Assembly: GCA_009838845.1 (NCBI GenBank)
Contig: VXRD01000102.1
Location: 1 to 48,923 of the forward strand
Length of the DNA: 48,923 bases
Direction of reading: 5' to 3'
From: Gemmatimonadota bacterium
GTDB lineage: Bacteria > Latescibacterota > UBA2968
Positions 8,071 to 16,560 of the stretch are shown one piece after another (positions within the stretch are counted from its first letter, which is position 1; the number at the start of each line of letters is the position of its first letter). The notes beneath the pieces were generated by a model that was not told the DNA's origin, did not search any database, and was given only the letters and a program-made list of their open reading frames with translations. A program made the position numbers and the translations under genes.

Positions 8071-8919
8071 ATGTCTAACCCATTATTACCCACGACCAAT
8101 GCCGACGGCTTGCCCGTCGCGCCCATGAGTGAAGAGCAGAAATACACATTTGACCTCAAGGGATGGATCTGCTTACCCGGCTTGCTCAGTGAAGAAGAAC
8201 TCATCCCCATACGCGAACACCAGATGAAATTCCTGAACGAAAGCGAAACACTGCCCCCTGATGAACGCGACAATCACGGCGGCGCATCGCAAATACTACT
8301 CGACCACCCGGCTGTGGTCGGTGTATTAAACGAAATCATCTCACATCAGGCACTGGCAACCGAAGACTGCTACGGATTTCGGTTCGACCATACGTACACC
8401 AGCCATCGACGAGCCGGTCACGACAACTTCCGACCCCATGGCGGAGGTGGGTACTTCAACTTCTGCGGCAACTCACACATCTATCAAATGCAACCCGGGA
8501 AAATTCACGCGGGATTGATCCGCGTCGTCTGGGAATTAAATGAAGTGCGAAAAGGCGACGGCACCATGTTCTTATCGGGCAGTCACAAAGCCGCATTCCC
8601 GCGCCCCGAAACCCTGAGTGGACGCGAAAGCGACCTGTGGGACACGTATTCATGCGTTGCGGGATCCGCAGTAATCTTCACCGAAGCCCTGTGCCATACA
8701 GGCACAACATGGGGCAACGAAGAATGGGACCGATTGAGCCTATTCACCTGTTACAACACCGTAAATGCAAAATGGGGCAAAAAATGCCCACCGCCTGAAG
8801 TCATTGCCGCCATGCCCCCAAAGCGACAAACCCTGTTCCGCGGCGTCTGGCACGGCATGCGCGAAATACCGAATGTGAATAAATACTACGACGAAGCTAA
8901 TATCGGACGCTACGTATAA
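8071..8919 (+). CDS. Phytanoyl-CoA dioxygenase (PhyH)-family protein with an HxG site
   Basis: A 282-aa member of the Fe(II)/2-oxoglutarate oxygenase PhyH superfamily. The family scaffold is clear: N-terminal LKGWICLPGLLSEEEL, the core ELNEVRKGDGTMFLSGSHK, and a C-terminal iron and 2OG site with His209 (LCHTGTTW) and Arg221. The proximal iron motif, normally HxD/E, reads RPHGGGG: His123 with Gly125 in place of the acid. Loss of that acid is known in 2OG halogenases such as SyrB2. Here it may mean halogenation, altered chemistry or an inactive protein. The gene has an AGGAG site and sits in the uronate run, 21 nt behind the YiaK-like gene. Confidence 0.8.
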   Translation: MSNPLLPTTNADGLPVAPMSEEQKYTFDLKGWICLPGLLSEEELIPIREHQMKFLNESETLPPDERDNHGGASQILLDHPAVVGVLNEIISHQALATEDCYGFRFDHTYTSHRRAGHDNFRPHGGGGYFNFCGNSHIYQMQPGKIHAGLIRVVWELNEVRKGDGTMFLSGSHKAAFPRPETLSGRESDLWDTYSCVAGSAVIFTEALCHTGTTWGNEEWDRLSLFTCYNTVNAKWGKKCPPPEVIAAMPPKRQTLFRGVWHGMREIPNVNKYYDEANIGRYV

Positions 8920-8933
8920 AACAGGAGTAACCC

Positions 8934-9578
8934 ATGAACGTATTGATCACCTCGGGCAAAACAGCACTATCCCGGGCACTATCAGCGGATCTGTCGAAAG
9001 AACACAACGTCGTACTGACAGATCTCGTAGAAGTAGAAACAGATTGCGACTTTGTTAAATGCGAACTCGGGCACGAAGGAGAAACAGAAACCCTCGTACA
9101 CGGCATGGACGCCATCGTGCATCTCGCGGAACTGCCCGAAGAACTGAAAAATGACGAACGGGAAATAGACTTTCAAACCCGATGTACTTATAACATCATG
9201 CACGCAGCACGGGAGAAAAACGTCCCCCACGTCATCTATATCAGTTCCCTCAGCCTATTCGCGTCATGCGACCCCAACTGGAACGTCACAGAAGTCTGGG
9301 CACCGCGACCCACAACAGAATCGGGTCCCATGGCGCGGTACCTGGGTGAATTTACCTGCCGGGAATTTGCGCGAGAGCACTCAGTCCGCGTAACCTGCTT
9401 GCGATTTGGAGACATAGACGGCGATGGCGACACAGCATTGACAACAGAAGACGCGGTAAAAGCCATCGGCAAGGCACTGGTAAAAAACGGACCCATGTGG
9501 CGGGTATTGCACGTACAATCAGACGTTGCAAATGCCCGGTTCCCCACAAACCAGGCAAAGCAAACATTGGGCCTTTAA
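8934..9578 (+). CDS. Short NAD-dependent epimerase/dehydratase-like protein, atypical
   Basis: A 214-aa extended-SDR relative. The fold is recognised from VVLTDLVEVETDCDFVKCEL (end of beta 2), MDAIVHLAE and HVIYISSLSLFA. Two things are unusual. The N-terminal dinucleotide loop reads ITSGKTALSRAL instead of GxxGxxG. The catalytic YxxxK reads RYLGEF, with Tyr kept but Lys replaced by Phe. The protein is also shorter than the family norm, lacking most of the substrate domain. It is therefore probably not a standard dehydrogenase and may be a binding or regulatory partner of the SDR encoded 13 nt downstream, to which it resembles a diverged copy (both have the phrase MDAIV and CYNIM or CTYNIM). 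Confidence 0.75.
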   Translation: MNVLITSGKTALSRALSADLSKEHNVVLTDLVEVETDCDFVKCELGHEGETETLVHGMDAIVHLAELPEELKNDEREIDFQTRCTYNIMHAAREKNVPHVIYISSLSLFASCDPNWNVTEVWAPRPTTESGPMARYLGEFTCREFAREHSVRVTCLRFGDIDGDGDTALTTEDAVKAIGKALVKNGPMWRVLHVQSDVANARFPTNQAKQTLGL

Positions 9579-9591
9579 TAATGAGGTAAAC

Positions 9592-10323
9592 ATGAAAGTC
9601 GTAATCTACGGAAGCAATGGCCAGTTGGGACCGCACGTAGTCAAAGCTCTGGAAGGACATGTAGAACTGCGCTTAACCGACCTGGAGCCATTTGACACCC
9701 CACACGAAATGATGATCGTAGATGTATCAGACCCCGATGCGGTCGCGCGTGCGGCAGAGGGCATGGACGCAATCGTCAACCTATCGGTCTTGCGCCCCCA
9801 CCGACAGATCGCCTTTGATGTCAACACCCTGGGATGTTACAACATCATGCGCGCAGCAGTTGCACACCGAATCCCGAGGGTCATCAACACAGGACCGCAC
9901 TTCACCGTACAGGGCGCACCCTACGAGGCATTGGATTACAACATCGGTCCCGATGTCCCCCCCAAACCCAGCACAAACCTATACGCCCTATCCAAGGGCC
10001 TGGGCCAAGAAATCTGCCGAATCTTCACCACACAGAGCGACGTCTATGTACTGTGTTACTTATTCTACATCTTCTGCTATCACGACGACCTGTCAAGACC
10101 CGGTCTGAACCGCCCGTTCCTCGTAACCTGGCGCGATGCATCAGCCGCATTCCTACCGGGCCTGACCATCGACCTCAAAACCCTCCCATCGCAATGCGAA
10201 GTCTTCAACATCTTTGCAAACCGACCGCACCAGAAATTCTCAAACGAAAAAGCAAAACGCATTCTGGGATGGCAACCAAAGGATGATCTGTCCCATACTT
10301 ATACAAAGGAAAACACAAAATGA
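9592..10323 (+). CDS. NAD-dependent epimerase/dehydratase (SDR), possibly uronate-active
   Basis: A 243-aa extended-SDR protein. ATG 9592 is chosen because it gives MKVVIYGSNGQLG, the intact GxxGxxG NAD loop, and is preceded by TGAGGT; an earlier in-frame start lies inside the upstream gene. The catalytic pair is intact in LYALSKGLGQ (YxxxK). It ends in the family phrase KAKRILGWQPKDD. The length is slightly below normal. Uronate dehydrogenases belong to this part of the SDR family, so a role in oxidising galacturonate is attractive given the neighbouring lyases, but the sequence alone does not prove it. Its TGA overlaps the ATG of the next gene by 4 nt. Confidence 0.82.
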   Translation: MKVVIYGSNGQLGPHVVKALEGHVELRLTDLEPFDTPHEMMIVDVSDPDAVARAAEGMDAIVNLSVLRPHRQIAFDVNTLGCYNIMRAAVAHRIPRVINTGPHFTVQGAPYEALDYNIGPDVPPKPSTNLYALSKGLGQEICRIFTTQSDVYVLCYLFYIFCYHDDLSRPGLNRPFLVTWRDASAAFLPGLTIDLKTLPSQCEVFNIFANRPHQKFSNEKAKRILGWQPKDDLSHTYTKENTK

Positions 10324-11549
10324 AAATCCGACCCGACCTCGTTCCAGAGACCGAGCGGAACAACCTCGAAGTCATCCAGCTCACGGATGAAACGGTCCCC
10401 TCATCCCACATCTACATGGAAGCGCAGATCTTCACGCCCGACTCCCAGCGGCTAATCATTCACCGGTCTGCACATCCCCATGGCTCTGACCCGAAGGACC
10501 CCGAGCACCAATTCCTCATCTGCGACCTCGAGGACCATTGCAGCTTAACGCCCATCACCACCGAACTCGGAACCACGGGACCATCCATCTCCCCCGATGG
10601 CGAATGGCTCTACTACTTCGTCAATGAAACAGAACCCGGAGGCGGACGCCTGGCGCTCAAACGCGTCAAAATGGACGGAACAGAACGCGACACCATCTAT
10701 GTCCTGGACCACGCCATACCCGACACTGACTTCAAATTGAGCCGACCGTATCCCCTCTCGACAATCTCATCCGACGGCAAGCGCATCGCAATCTCGGGAT
10801 TCCTCGGCGACGGCAAAACCGCAGGCGCACCCTGGGGTCTCCTCGTCTTCGACATTGAAAAGCCATCTGTACGCCTGATCTTTCACGGACCCTCCTGGTG
10901 CAATATCCACCCACAATACACGCGCCAAACAGACCCTGAAGCCTCCCACGACATCATGATCCAGGAAAACCACGGCAACACCGCATCGCCCGACGGCAGC
11001 GTAGAAACGCTCGTCAGTGGACAGGGCGCAGACATCCACCTGATCCGGGACGACGGCTCCGCACTGCGCGACTTCCCCTGGGGACGGGACGGAAACGAAT
11101 TCTGCCAGGGGCATCAATGCTGGCAGGGACAAAGCGACATCGCCATCACCAGCACGAGCACACGCGAACCCGCTGAAAGACAACTCATCTCCGGACGCGC
11201 CGCGCCTCACGTCGGCGACGAAGGCATCAACACCCCGGGTGGCTGGCGAAACGACCTGTCCCGATCCTTCGACACGCCCGACTTCTGCCACTTCGCAACA
11301 GACATCAACGGAACGCGATTAATCACAGACGCAGGTCCAATAGACGCGGGCGGAGCCGTCTGGCTATTCGACCTCCCCGAAGAAGAGGAAGGCGCCCTCG
11401 CAAACGCGCGGAAAGTCGCGGACCCCGGATCGTCCTGGCAAAAAAACACACACATCCACCCCTTCCTCTCCCCGGATGGACAGTCGGGCTTCTTCAACTC
11501 CGATGAAAGCAGCATATTACAGGCGTATATGGTACGCGGTTGGTCTTAA
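10320..11549 (+). CDS. PL22-like oligogalacturonate lyase (beta-propeller)
   Basis: A 409-aa seven-bladed beta-propeller-type protein without signal peptide, so cytoplasmic. Its motif order matches oligogalacturonate lyases of family PL22: SISPDGEWLYYF, CNIHPQYTRQ, IHLIRDDGSALRD, GHQCWQGQSD (metal His region), FCHFATDINGTRLITD, and THIHPFLSPDGQSGFFNSDE, which lines up with the HPHPSFTPD metal site. Such enzymes cut unsaturated digalacturonate to 5-keto-4-deoxyuronate. It overlaps the preceding SDR gene by 4 nt and shares the run with a PL10 lyase, which supports the assignment. The sequence is diverged, so a generic TolB/WD40-like propeller remains possible. Confidence 0.62.
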   Translation: MKIRPDLVPETERNNLEVIQLTDETVPSSHIYMEAQIFTPDSQRLIIHRSAHPHGSDPKDPEHQFLICDLEDHCSLTPITTELGTTGPSISPDGEWLYYFVNETEPGGGRLALKRVKMDGTERDTIYVLDHAIPDTDFKLSRPYPLSTISSDGKRIAISGFLGDGKTAGAPWGLLVFDIEKPSVRLIFHGPSWCNIHPQYTRQTDPEASHDIMIQENHGNTASPDGSVETLVSGQGADIHLIRDDGSALRDFPWGRDGNEFCQGHQCWQGQSDIAITSTSTREPAERQLISGRAAPHVGDEGINTPGGWRNDLSRSFDTPDFCHFATDINGTRLITDAGPIDAGGAVWLFDLPEEEEGALANARKVADPGSSWQKNTHIHPFLSPDGQSGFFNSDESSILQAYMVRGWS

Positions 11550-11573
11550 GCAAAACTAAAAGGAGATACCAAA

Positions 11574-13502
11574 TTGATTCCCCGACAAGTGCTGTTTGGC
11601 AACCCAGAAAAATCCATGGCCCGAATCAGTCCCGACGGCGAGTACCTGAGCTACCTCGCGCCAGTGGCGGGCGTTTTAAACGTCTGGGTCACCGCAGTAG
11701 AAGATCCCGACTCAGCCAGACCGATCACCAAAGACGAAGAACGCGGCATCCGCCTCTACATCTGGACCTATGATGGGCAGCACATCCTGTACTACCAGGA
11801 TGCCAAAGGCGACGAAGACTGGCACGTGTACGCGACGAATATCACCACAGGCGAGACCCGAGACCTGACGCCCTTTGAAAAAGTCAACGCGCAGATTCTC
11901 TCAGTCAATGAAAAGACGCCCAACGAGATCCTGGTCGGCATCAACAATCGCAATCCGCAGCTACACGACGTCTATCGAATCGCGCTTTCCACCGGCGAGC
12001 GGACCCTGATCGAAGAGAATCCGGGCTTTGTCTCTTACCTGTTCGACAACGACGACCGCACGCGCTTTGCCATGACATTTTCGCCGACCGGAGGACAGGA
12101 GATCCTCCAAAGGGATGAGAGCAACCAGTGGCAACCCTTCATAGAGGTTCCCAACACCGACGCCCTGACAACCTATCTGACCGGCTTCGACAAATCAAAC
12201 CAGATCCTCTACCTGATCGACAGCCGCAAGCGAAACACGGCCGCCTTATTCACCCTCGACCTAGTGTCCAGGAAACAAGAACTGGTAGCCGAGGACGACC
12301 GCGCGGATGTGGGTGGGATATTGGTTCATCCAACAGAGAAACACGTACAAGCCGTATCGTTCATTTACGACCGCAACCGCTGGCATGTGCTGGACCCGGC
12401 GATTCAAGAGGACATGGATTACTTGCACTCGGTGGAAGACGGCGAATTGTCCATCACCAGCCGCACGCTCGACGACCGCTTGTGGACAGCGGCCTACGTC
12501 CTGGACAACGGGCCGGTCAAATACTACCTGTACGACCGCACAAGGAAGCAGGCGAATTACCTGTTCAGCAACCGCACAGACCTGGACGAGTACCAACTGG
12601 CCAGGATGCATTCGCTGACCATCAAATCCCGCGACGGATGGAACCTGGTCCGCTATCTAACGCTCCCCCCCGACAGCGCGCCCGAAGGCGACGCGCGCCC
12701 GAGCAATCCGGTCCCGCTGGTTTTACTGGTGCACGGGGGTCCCTGGGGACGCGACATCTGGGGCTACAATTCAGAGCATCAATGGCTGTCGAACCGCGGT
12801 TACGCCGTACTGAGCGTCAACTTCCGCGGTTCGACCGGCTTCGGCAAAGAATTCACCAACGCCGGCAATGGCGAGTGGGCCGGCAAAATGCACGACGACC
12901 TGATTGACGCTGTCAACTGGGCGATCCGTGAAAAGATCACGCAACGCGACCAGGTGGCGATCATGGGCGGCAGCTACGGCGGATACGCGACCCTGGTCGG
13001 ATTGACCTTCACCCCCGAGACATTCGTCTGCGGCGTCGATATTGTCGGCCCGAGCAACCTCGTCACATTGCTACAAAACGTGCCGCCCTACTGGATTCCA
13101 ATCCTCCCAATGATGAAAGACCGCGTAGGTGACTGGACGACAGAAGAGGGCCAGCAATCCTTGCTGGCCAAATCGCCGCTTGCGCGTGTAGATCAGATCC
13201 AGCGGCCTCTGCTGATCGGCCAGGGAGCCAACGACCCGCGCGTCAAGCAAGTCGAATCCGATCAAATCGTCGAGGCGATGAAGCAAAAAAACATCCCCGT
13301 GACCTACGTGCTTTACCCAGACGAAGGGCACGGATTTGCACGACCGGAAAACCGCTTATCGTTTTACGCCGTTGCTGAGGCGTTCTTATCCGAGCACCTG
13401 AACGGACGATTTGAACCGGTCGGAGAGGACTTTCAAGGAGCGAAAATTCAGGTGCCAGAAGGCGCGGACCAGGTCCCCGGACTCCAGACGGCCCTGGCGT
13501 AA
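11574..13502 (+). CDS. Prolyl-oligopeptidase-family (S9) serine peptidase
   Basis: A 642-aa peptidase with an N-terminal beta-propeller (about 1-370) and a C-terminal alpha/beta-hydrolase domain (about 380-625). The catalytic triad is readable: Ser467 in MGGSYGGYA, Asp554 in GANDPRVK, His586 in DEGHGF. The oxyanion region LVHGGPWGRD and NFRGSTGFGKEF are typical of acylaminoacyl-peptidase/dipeptidyl-peptidase relatives. The start is a TTG (MIPRQVLFGNPEKS) 8 nt after an AGGAGAT site. No signal peptide is present, so it acts in the cytoplasm on small peptides. It lies 24 nt after the PL22-like gene. Codon use is GC-rich like its neighbours. Any link to pectin use is unclear. Confidence 0.92.
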   Translation: MIPRQVLFGNPEKSMARISPDGEYLSYLAPVAGVLNVWVTAVEDPDSARPITKDEERGIRLYIWTYDGQHILYYQDAKGDEDWHVYATNITTGETRDLTPFEKVNAQILSVNEKTPNEILVGINNRNPQLHDVYRIALSTGERTLIEENPGFVSYLFDNDDRTRFAMTFSPTGGQEILQRDESNQWQPFIEVPNTDALTTYLTGFDKSNQILYLIDSRKRNTAALFTLDLVSRKQELVAEDDRADVGGILVHPTEKHVQAVSFIYDRNRWHVLDPAIQEDMDYLHSVEDGELSITSRTLDDRLWTAAYVLDNGPVKYYLYDRTRKQANYLFSNRTDLDEYQLARMHSLTIKSRDGWNLVRYLTLPPDSAPEGDARPSNPVPLVLLVHGGPWGRDIWGYNSEHQWLSNRGYAVLSVNFRGSTGFGKEFTNAGNGEWAGKMHDDLIDAVNWAIREKITQRDQVAIMGGSYGGYATLVGLTFTPETFVCGVDIVGPSNLVTLLQNVPPYWIPILPMMKDRVGDWTTEEGQQSLLAKSPLARVDQIQRPLLIGQGANDPRVKQVESDQIVEAMKQKNIPVTYVLYPDEGHGFARPENRLSFYAVAEAFLSEHLNGRFEPVGEDFQGAKIQVPEGADQVPGLQTALA

Positions 13503-13513
13503 ATGAGAACCAC

Positions 13514-14491
13514 ATGACAATCTCCCTCGACCCCATCCGCGACGATCTGATCACCTGGGCAGAATCCCTCTACCTCCCGGACACGGGAGCCTTCCGCAAT
13601 GGCGACGCACCCGCGCCCAGCCTCCCGAGCACCCTCTTCATCACCTATATCCTGTACAGCATGGACGCGCTCGACGCAGTCGCGCTTGACCGCGCAAAAT
13701 GGATCGCCTGGATCCAATCGCAACAGAGCGAACAGGACGGATCCTTTGCCTTCCCGCCCTCAGACAATCCGCGCCGTGGAATCGCATTTTGGAACGCAGT
13801 TCGCGCACTCAACATACTAAGTGCTCAGGTCCTGAAATTCCCCGACGACCAGCGCAGCGCAACAACCATCACCGGACTCCGCCAATGGTTCAAAACGTGG
13901 AAAGCATCCGGCGACACCCATCACGAAGTCCTCGCGCGCGTACCCATGCTCGTCAGCCATCCAGACCCCGCCTGGGTCAACACATTCTTCGACGAACTCG
14001 CCGCACAACAGCACCCCGCGCTCGGAACCTGGCCCGGAGAAGGACCCACCAACATCAGCCGCACATTTGCCTACAGCCTGATCTACACGGGAATGGACAA
14101 ACTCCCACCGCAAGCTGAGAAAATCGTAGATGCCATGCTGCATCTCCAGGAGAAAAACGGCTTCTGGCACGGACGCCCCAACTTTTCAACCATGGACGCG
14201 GTCTATCTGCTATCGCGACTGCCAAAAGCCGCCGGGTGGCGCGAGACAGAAGCAAACGCCGCGCTACACCGCACAGCAGATGCGCTCATCCCCTATTACA
14301 AAGCGCACGCAAAACGCGACAAGCAGGACACCCATCAATTCGCGGCCACCGTACAAACACTCGCCCTGCTATCCGAAGCCTTGCCCCAGCGATTTGCAAC
14401 ATCGCACCCGTGGCGATTCGGATGGAGCAACAGGGCGTTCTGGCAATGCCGCGTGATCAAAAATTCATTAACTGCTGATAACGAGGTATAA
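13514..14491 (+). CDS. Alpha/alpha-toroid (terpene-cyclase/prenyltransferase-like) protein of unknown function
   Basis: A 325-aa helical protein with repeats of the QxxxGxW/F type: QQSEQDGSFAFPP near residue 70 and QEKNGFWHGRPNF near 215. These recall the QW-like turns of squalene-cyclase and prenyltransferase alpha/alpha toroids. No DxDD or DxDTA catalytic motif was found, so enzymatic cyclisation is unlikely. No signal peptide or membrane segment is seen. It ends the GC-rich plus-strand run; its last dozen codons (after FWQC) become AT-rich and lead straight into the defence island, so the native C-terminus may have been replaced at the island junction. Confidence 0.6.
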   Translation: MTISLDPIRDDLITWAESLYLPDTGAFRNGDAPAPSLPSTLFITYILYSMDALDAVALDRAKWIAWIQSQQSEQDGSFAFPPSDNPRRGIAFWNAVRALNILSAQVLKFPDDQRSATTITGLRQWFKTWKASGDTHHEVLARVPMLVSHPDPAWVNTFFDELAAQQHPALGTWPGEGPTNISRTFAYSLIYTGMDKLPPQAEKIVDAMLHLQEKNGFWHGRPNFSTMDAVYLLSRLPKAAGWRETEANAALHRTADALIPYYKAHAKRDKQDTHQFAATVQTLALLSEALPQRFATSHPWRFGWSNRAFWQCRVIKNSLTADNEV

Positions 14492-14514
14492 ATTAAAACG
14501 GAGGAATTATCTAC

Positions 14515-15825
14515 ATGGACATAATGGACATACTTTTAATTGTTGTTGTCGCAATAATCGTCGGGACAATCCTGTGGTTCCGGAAAATTCGACATCAACA
14601 AGTCAATGCTATTGCCTCAATTGTGACCGTCATCGGGGTGCTTGGAACATTTGCTGGTATCGCTTGGGGACTTTTAAACTTTGACACACAGAACATTGAA
14701 GCAAGTGTTCCCCTGTTGTTGGAAGGCCTAAAGTTTGCCTTTTTAACTTCCATTATAGGAATTGTAGGCTCGATTTGTCTTAAATTATCATCTCTAAACG
14801 AGCGGAAAAAACAAGCAGCGTCAGAGGAGACCTATACAGGCGCAACCATTGATGACCTTGCAAATATCCTACTGTTAATTCACAAAGTACATCAAGCAGA
14901 AGGAGACGAAACCAGGGAAACCCTCCGTGCTATAGAAAAAGCATTGACGGGAGATGGTGACAGCACCGTTTTGACTCAATTGCAAAAGTTGAGAACCACC
15001 TTCTCAGATAAGCAAGACGATTTACTTCAGGCCTTTAAAGAATTTGCGACTCATATGGCTGACAACAATACAAAAGCGCTAATTGAAGCACTTGAAGCCG
15101 TCATGCGGGACTTCAATGCAAAAATCAATGAGCAGTTTGGTGATAACTTTAAGCAACTCAATGAAGCGGTCGGAAGAATCAACGACTGGCAAGAACAGTA
15201 CCGTCAACAGATGGACGAACTGGCTGTGGAATTTCGGATTGCGGCAGAAAGCATCGAAAAATCACGTCAATCGCTGGAGAGTATTGCTGAACGAAGTGGT
15301 GTCATCGTTTCAAGCGCGGAAAAACTTGATCCCACACTTCAAGCAATACAACAGCAGATACAACTGATGAATAATCGTCTCGAGGCGTTTAGTGCGTTAG
15401 CTGATAATGCGAGTAACGCATTTCCAATCATTGAGAATCGGCTGAAACAATTAACCGATAACTTTACACAAGTGGTAGCAGAAAACATTGATAATTCGCA
15501 GGTTTCTATGGAAAGACAAAGAGAAGCCTTGACAAATCAAGCCCAACAACTTGAGACGATAGTGACAGACACAAACAGGCGACTCAATACCGAAACGGAG
15601 CGCATTTTCCGCGAAAGCACAGCCAATATGACCCAGCAAATCCAACTCCTGGATAGAGCACTTCAGGAAGAACTCACAAAATCCATTGAATCATTGGGAA
15701 GTCAACTTGCCAGTCTATCAAGACGATTTGTTGATGACTACTCGCCCCTAACGGATCAGCTTCGCAACGTAGTACGAATGGCAGATGGTTTACAACAAAC
15801 AGGTCGTTACCCACGACGCCAATAG
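14515..15825 (+). CDS. zorA: Zorya defence protein ZorA (MotA/TolQ/ExbB-type stator)
   Basis: Inner-membrane proton-channel subunit of the Zorya anti-phage system. Three hydrophobic helices lie in the first 95 residues: MDIMDILLIVVVAIIVG; AIASIVTVIGVLGTFAGIAW, whose LGTFAGIAWGLLNF is the MotA/ZorA signature; and LKFAFLTSIIGIVGSICL. A long tail (about 100-436) of amphipathic heptad-type helix follows, rich in Gln, Glu and Lys. This membrane-plus-cytoplasmic-rod layout is that of ZorA; plain MotA or ExbB lacks the tail. At 436 aa it is shorter than type I ZorA. A GGAGG site precedes the ATG. It is followed by zorB with a 9-nt gap. The AT-rich codon use differs from the genes to its left, so it was probably acquired. 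Confidence 0.88.
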   Translation: MDIMDILLIVVVAIIVGTILWFRKIRHQQVNAIASIVTVIGVLGTFAGIAWGLLNFDTQNIEASVPLLLEGLKFAFLTSIIGIVGSICLKLSSLNERKKQAASEETYTGATIDDLANILLLIHKVHQAEGDETRETLRAIEKALTGDGDSTVLTQLQKLRTTFSDKQDDLLQAFKEFATHMADNNTKALIEALEAVMRDFNAKINEQFGDNFKQLNEAVGRINDWQEQYRQQMDELAVEFRIAAESIEKSRQSLESIAERSGVIVSSAEKLDPTLQAIQQQIQLMNNRLEAFSALADNASNAFPIIENRLKQLTDNFTQVVAENIDNSQVSMERQREALTNQAQQLETIVTDTNRRLNTETERIFRESTANMTQQIQLLDRALQEELTKSIESLGSQLASLSRRFVDDYSPLTDQLRNVVRMADGLQQTGRYPRRQ

Positions 15826-15834
15826 GACAGGATG

Positions 15835-16560
15835 ATGAGTGAAGAAATTCTGACAAATAGAGAGCAAGATACGGAAGAACATTGGATCTCTATTTCTGAT
15901 ATGATGGCTGGATTGATGGTAATCTTCCTATTTATAGCCATTAGTTATATGCTGCATGTTCAAGCAGAAAAAGAAAAAATTGAGAAAATTGCTGTCACGT
16001 ATGAAAAATTGCAGTCCGACCTATATGCCGACCTTGAGAAAGAGTTTGAAAAAGACCTGAATAAATGGAACGCTGTCCTGGATAGACAAACTCTCTCTGT
16101 CCGGTTCAAAGAGCCTGAAGTGTTATTTGCACAAGGGGAAGCAGAGGTTCGTCCCGCCTTCAAAAACATCTTGAAGAATTTTTTTCCCCGTTATATTAAA
16201 GTTTTGAGGCAATCTGATTATATCAACGACATAGCGGAAATTCGTATTGAAGGACACACCTCAAGCGAATGGGAGACAGGCGTGAGTCCTGAAGAGGCTT
16301 ATATTCGTAATATGGAGTTATCACAGGACAGAACAAGACGTGTACTTCAATATGTACTTCTCCCCGAACTCAGTGGGAATCAGGAGATCAGGTATTGGCT
16401 GAAACAGTTCTTGACCGCCAATGGGTTATCTTCAAGCAAGGTGATTTCTTATCCTGATGGCACAGAAAATAAAGAAGAATCAAGACGAGTGGAGTTTAGA
16501 GTGCGGACGAATGCGGAGAAACGGATTGTTGAAATTATAAAGCGAGATAAAAAAGAATGA
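15835..16560 (+). CDS. zorB: Zorya defence protein ZorB (MotB/OmpA-like)
   Basis: Partner of ZorA that anchors the channel to peptidoglycan. Residues 18-40 form a single membrane helix carrying the conserved proton-path Asp22 (ISISDMMAGLMVIFLFIAIS). An OmpA-like peptidoglycan domain follows, with VLFAQGEAEVRPAFKNIL, IRIEGHTSSEWE and NMELSQDRTRRVLQYVL. The 241-aa length suits ZorB. The second of two adjacent ATGs (15835; the other is 15832) is better spaced from AGGACAGG. The stop overlaps the next start as ATGA (16557-16560), so zorB and the HNH gene are translationally coupled. Confidence 0.88.
   Translation: MSEEILTNREQDTEEHWISISDMMAGLMVIFLFIAISYMLHVQAEKEKIEKIAVTYEKLQSDLYADLEKEFEKDLNKWNAVLDRQTLSVRFKEPEVLFAQGEAEVRPAFKNILKNFFPRYIKVLRQSDYINDIAEIRIEGHTSSEWETGVSPEEAYIRNMELSQDRTRRVLQYVLLPELSGNQEIRYWLKQFLTANGLSSSKVISYPDGTENKEESRRVEFRVRTNAEKRIVEIIKRDKKE

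Noticed and set aside
14515-16560. Flagellar MotAB or TonB-linked ExbBD
   Set aside because: The long coiled tail, the coupled HNH gene and absence of flagellar or TonB genes point to Zorya.
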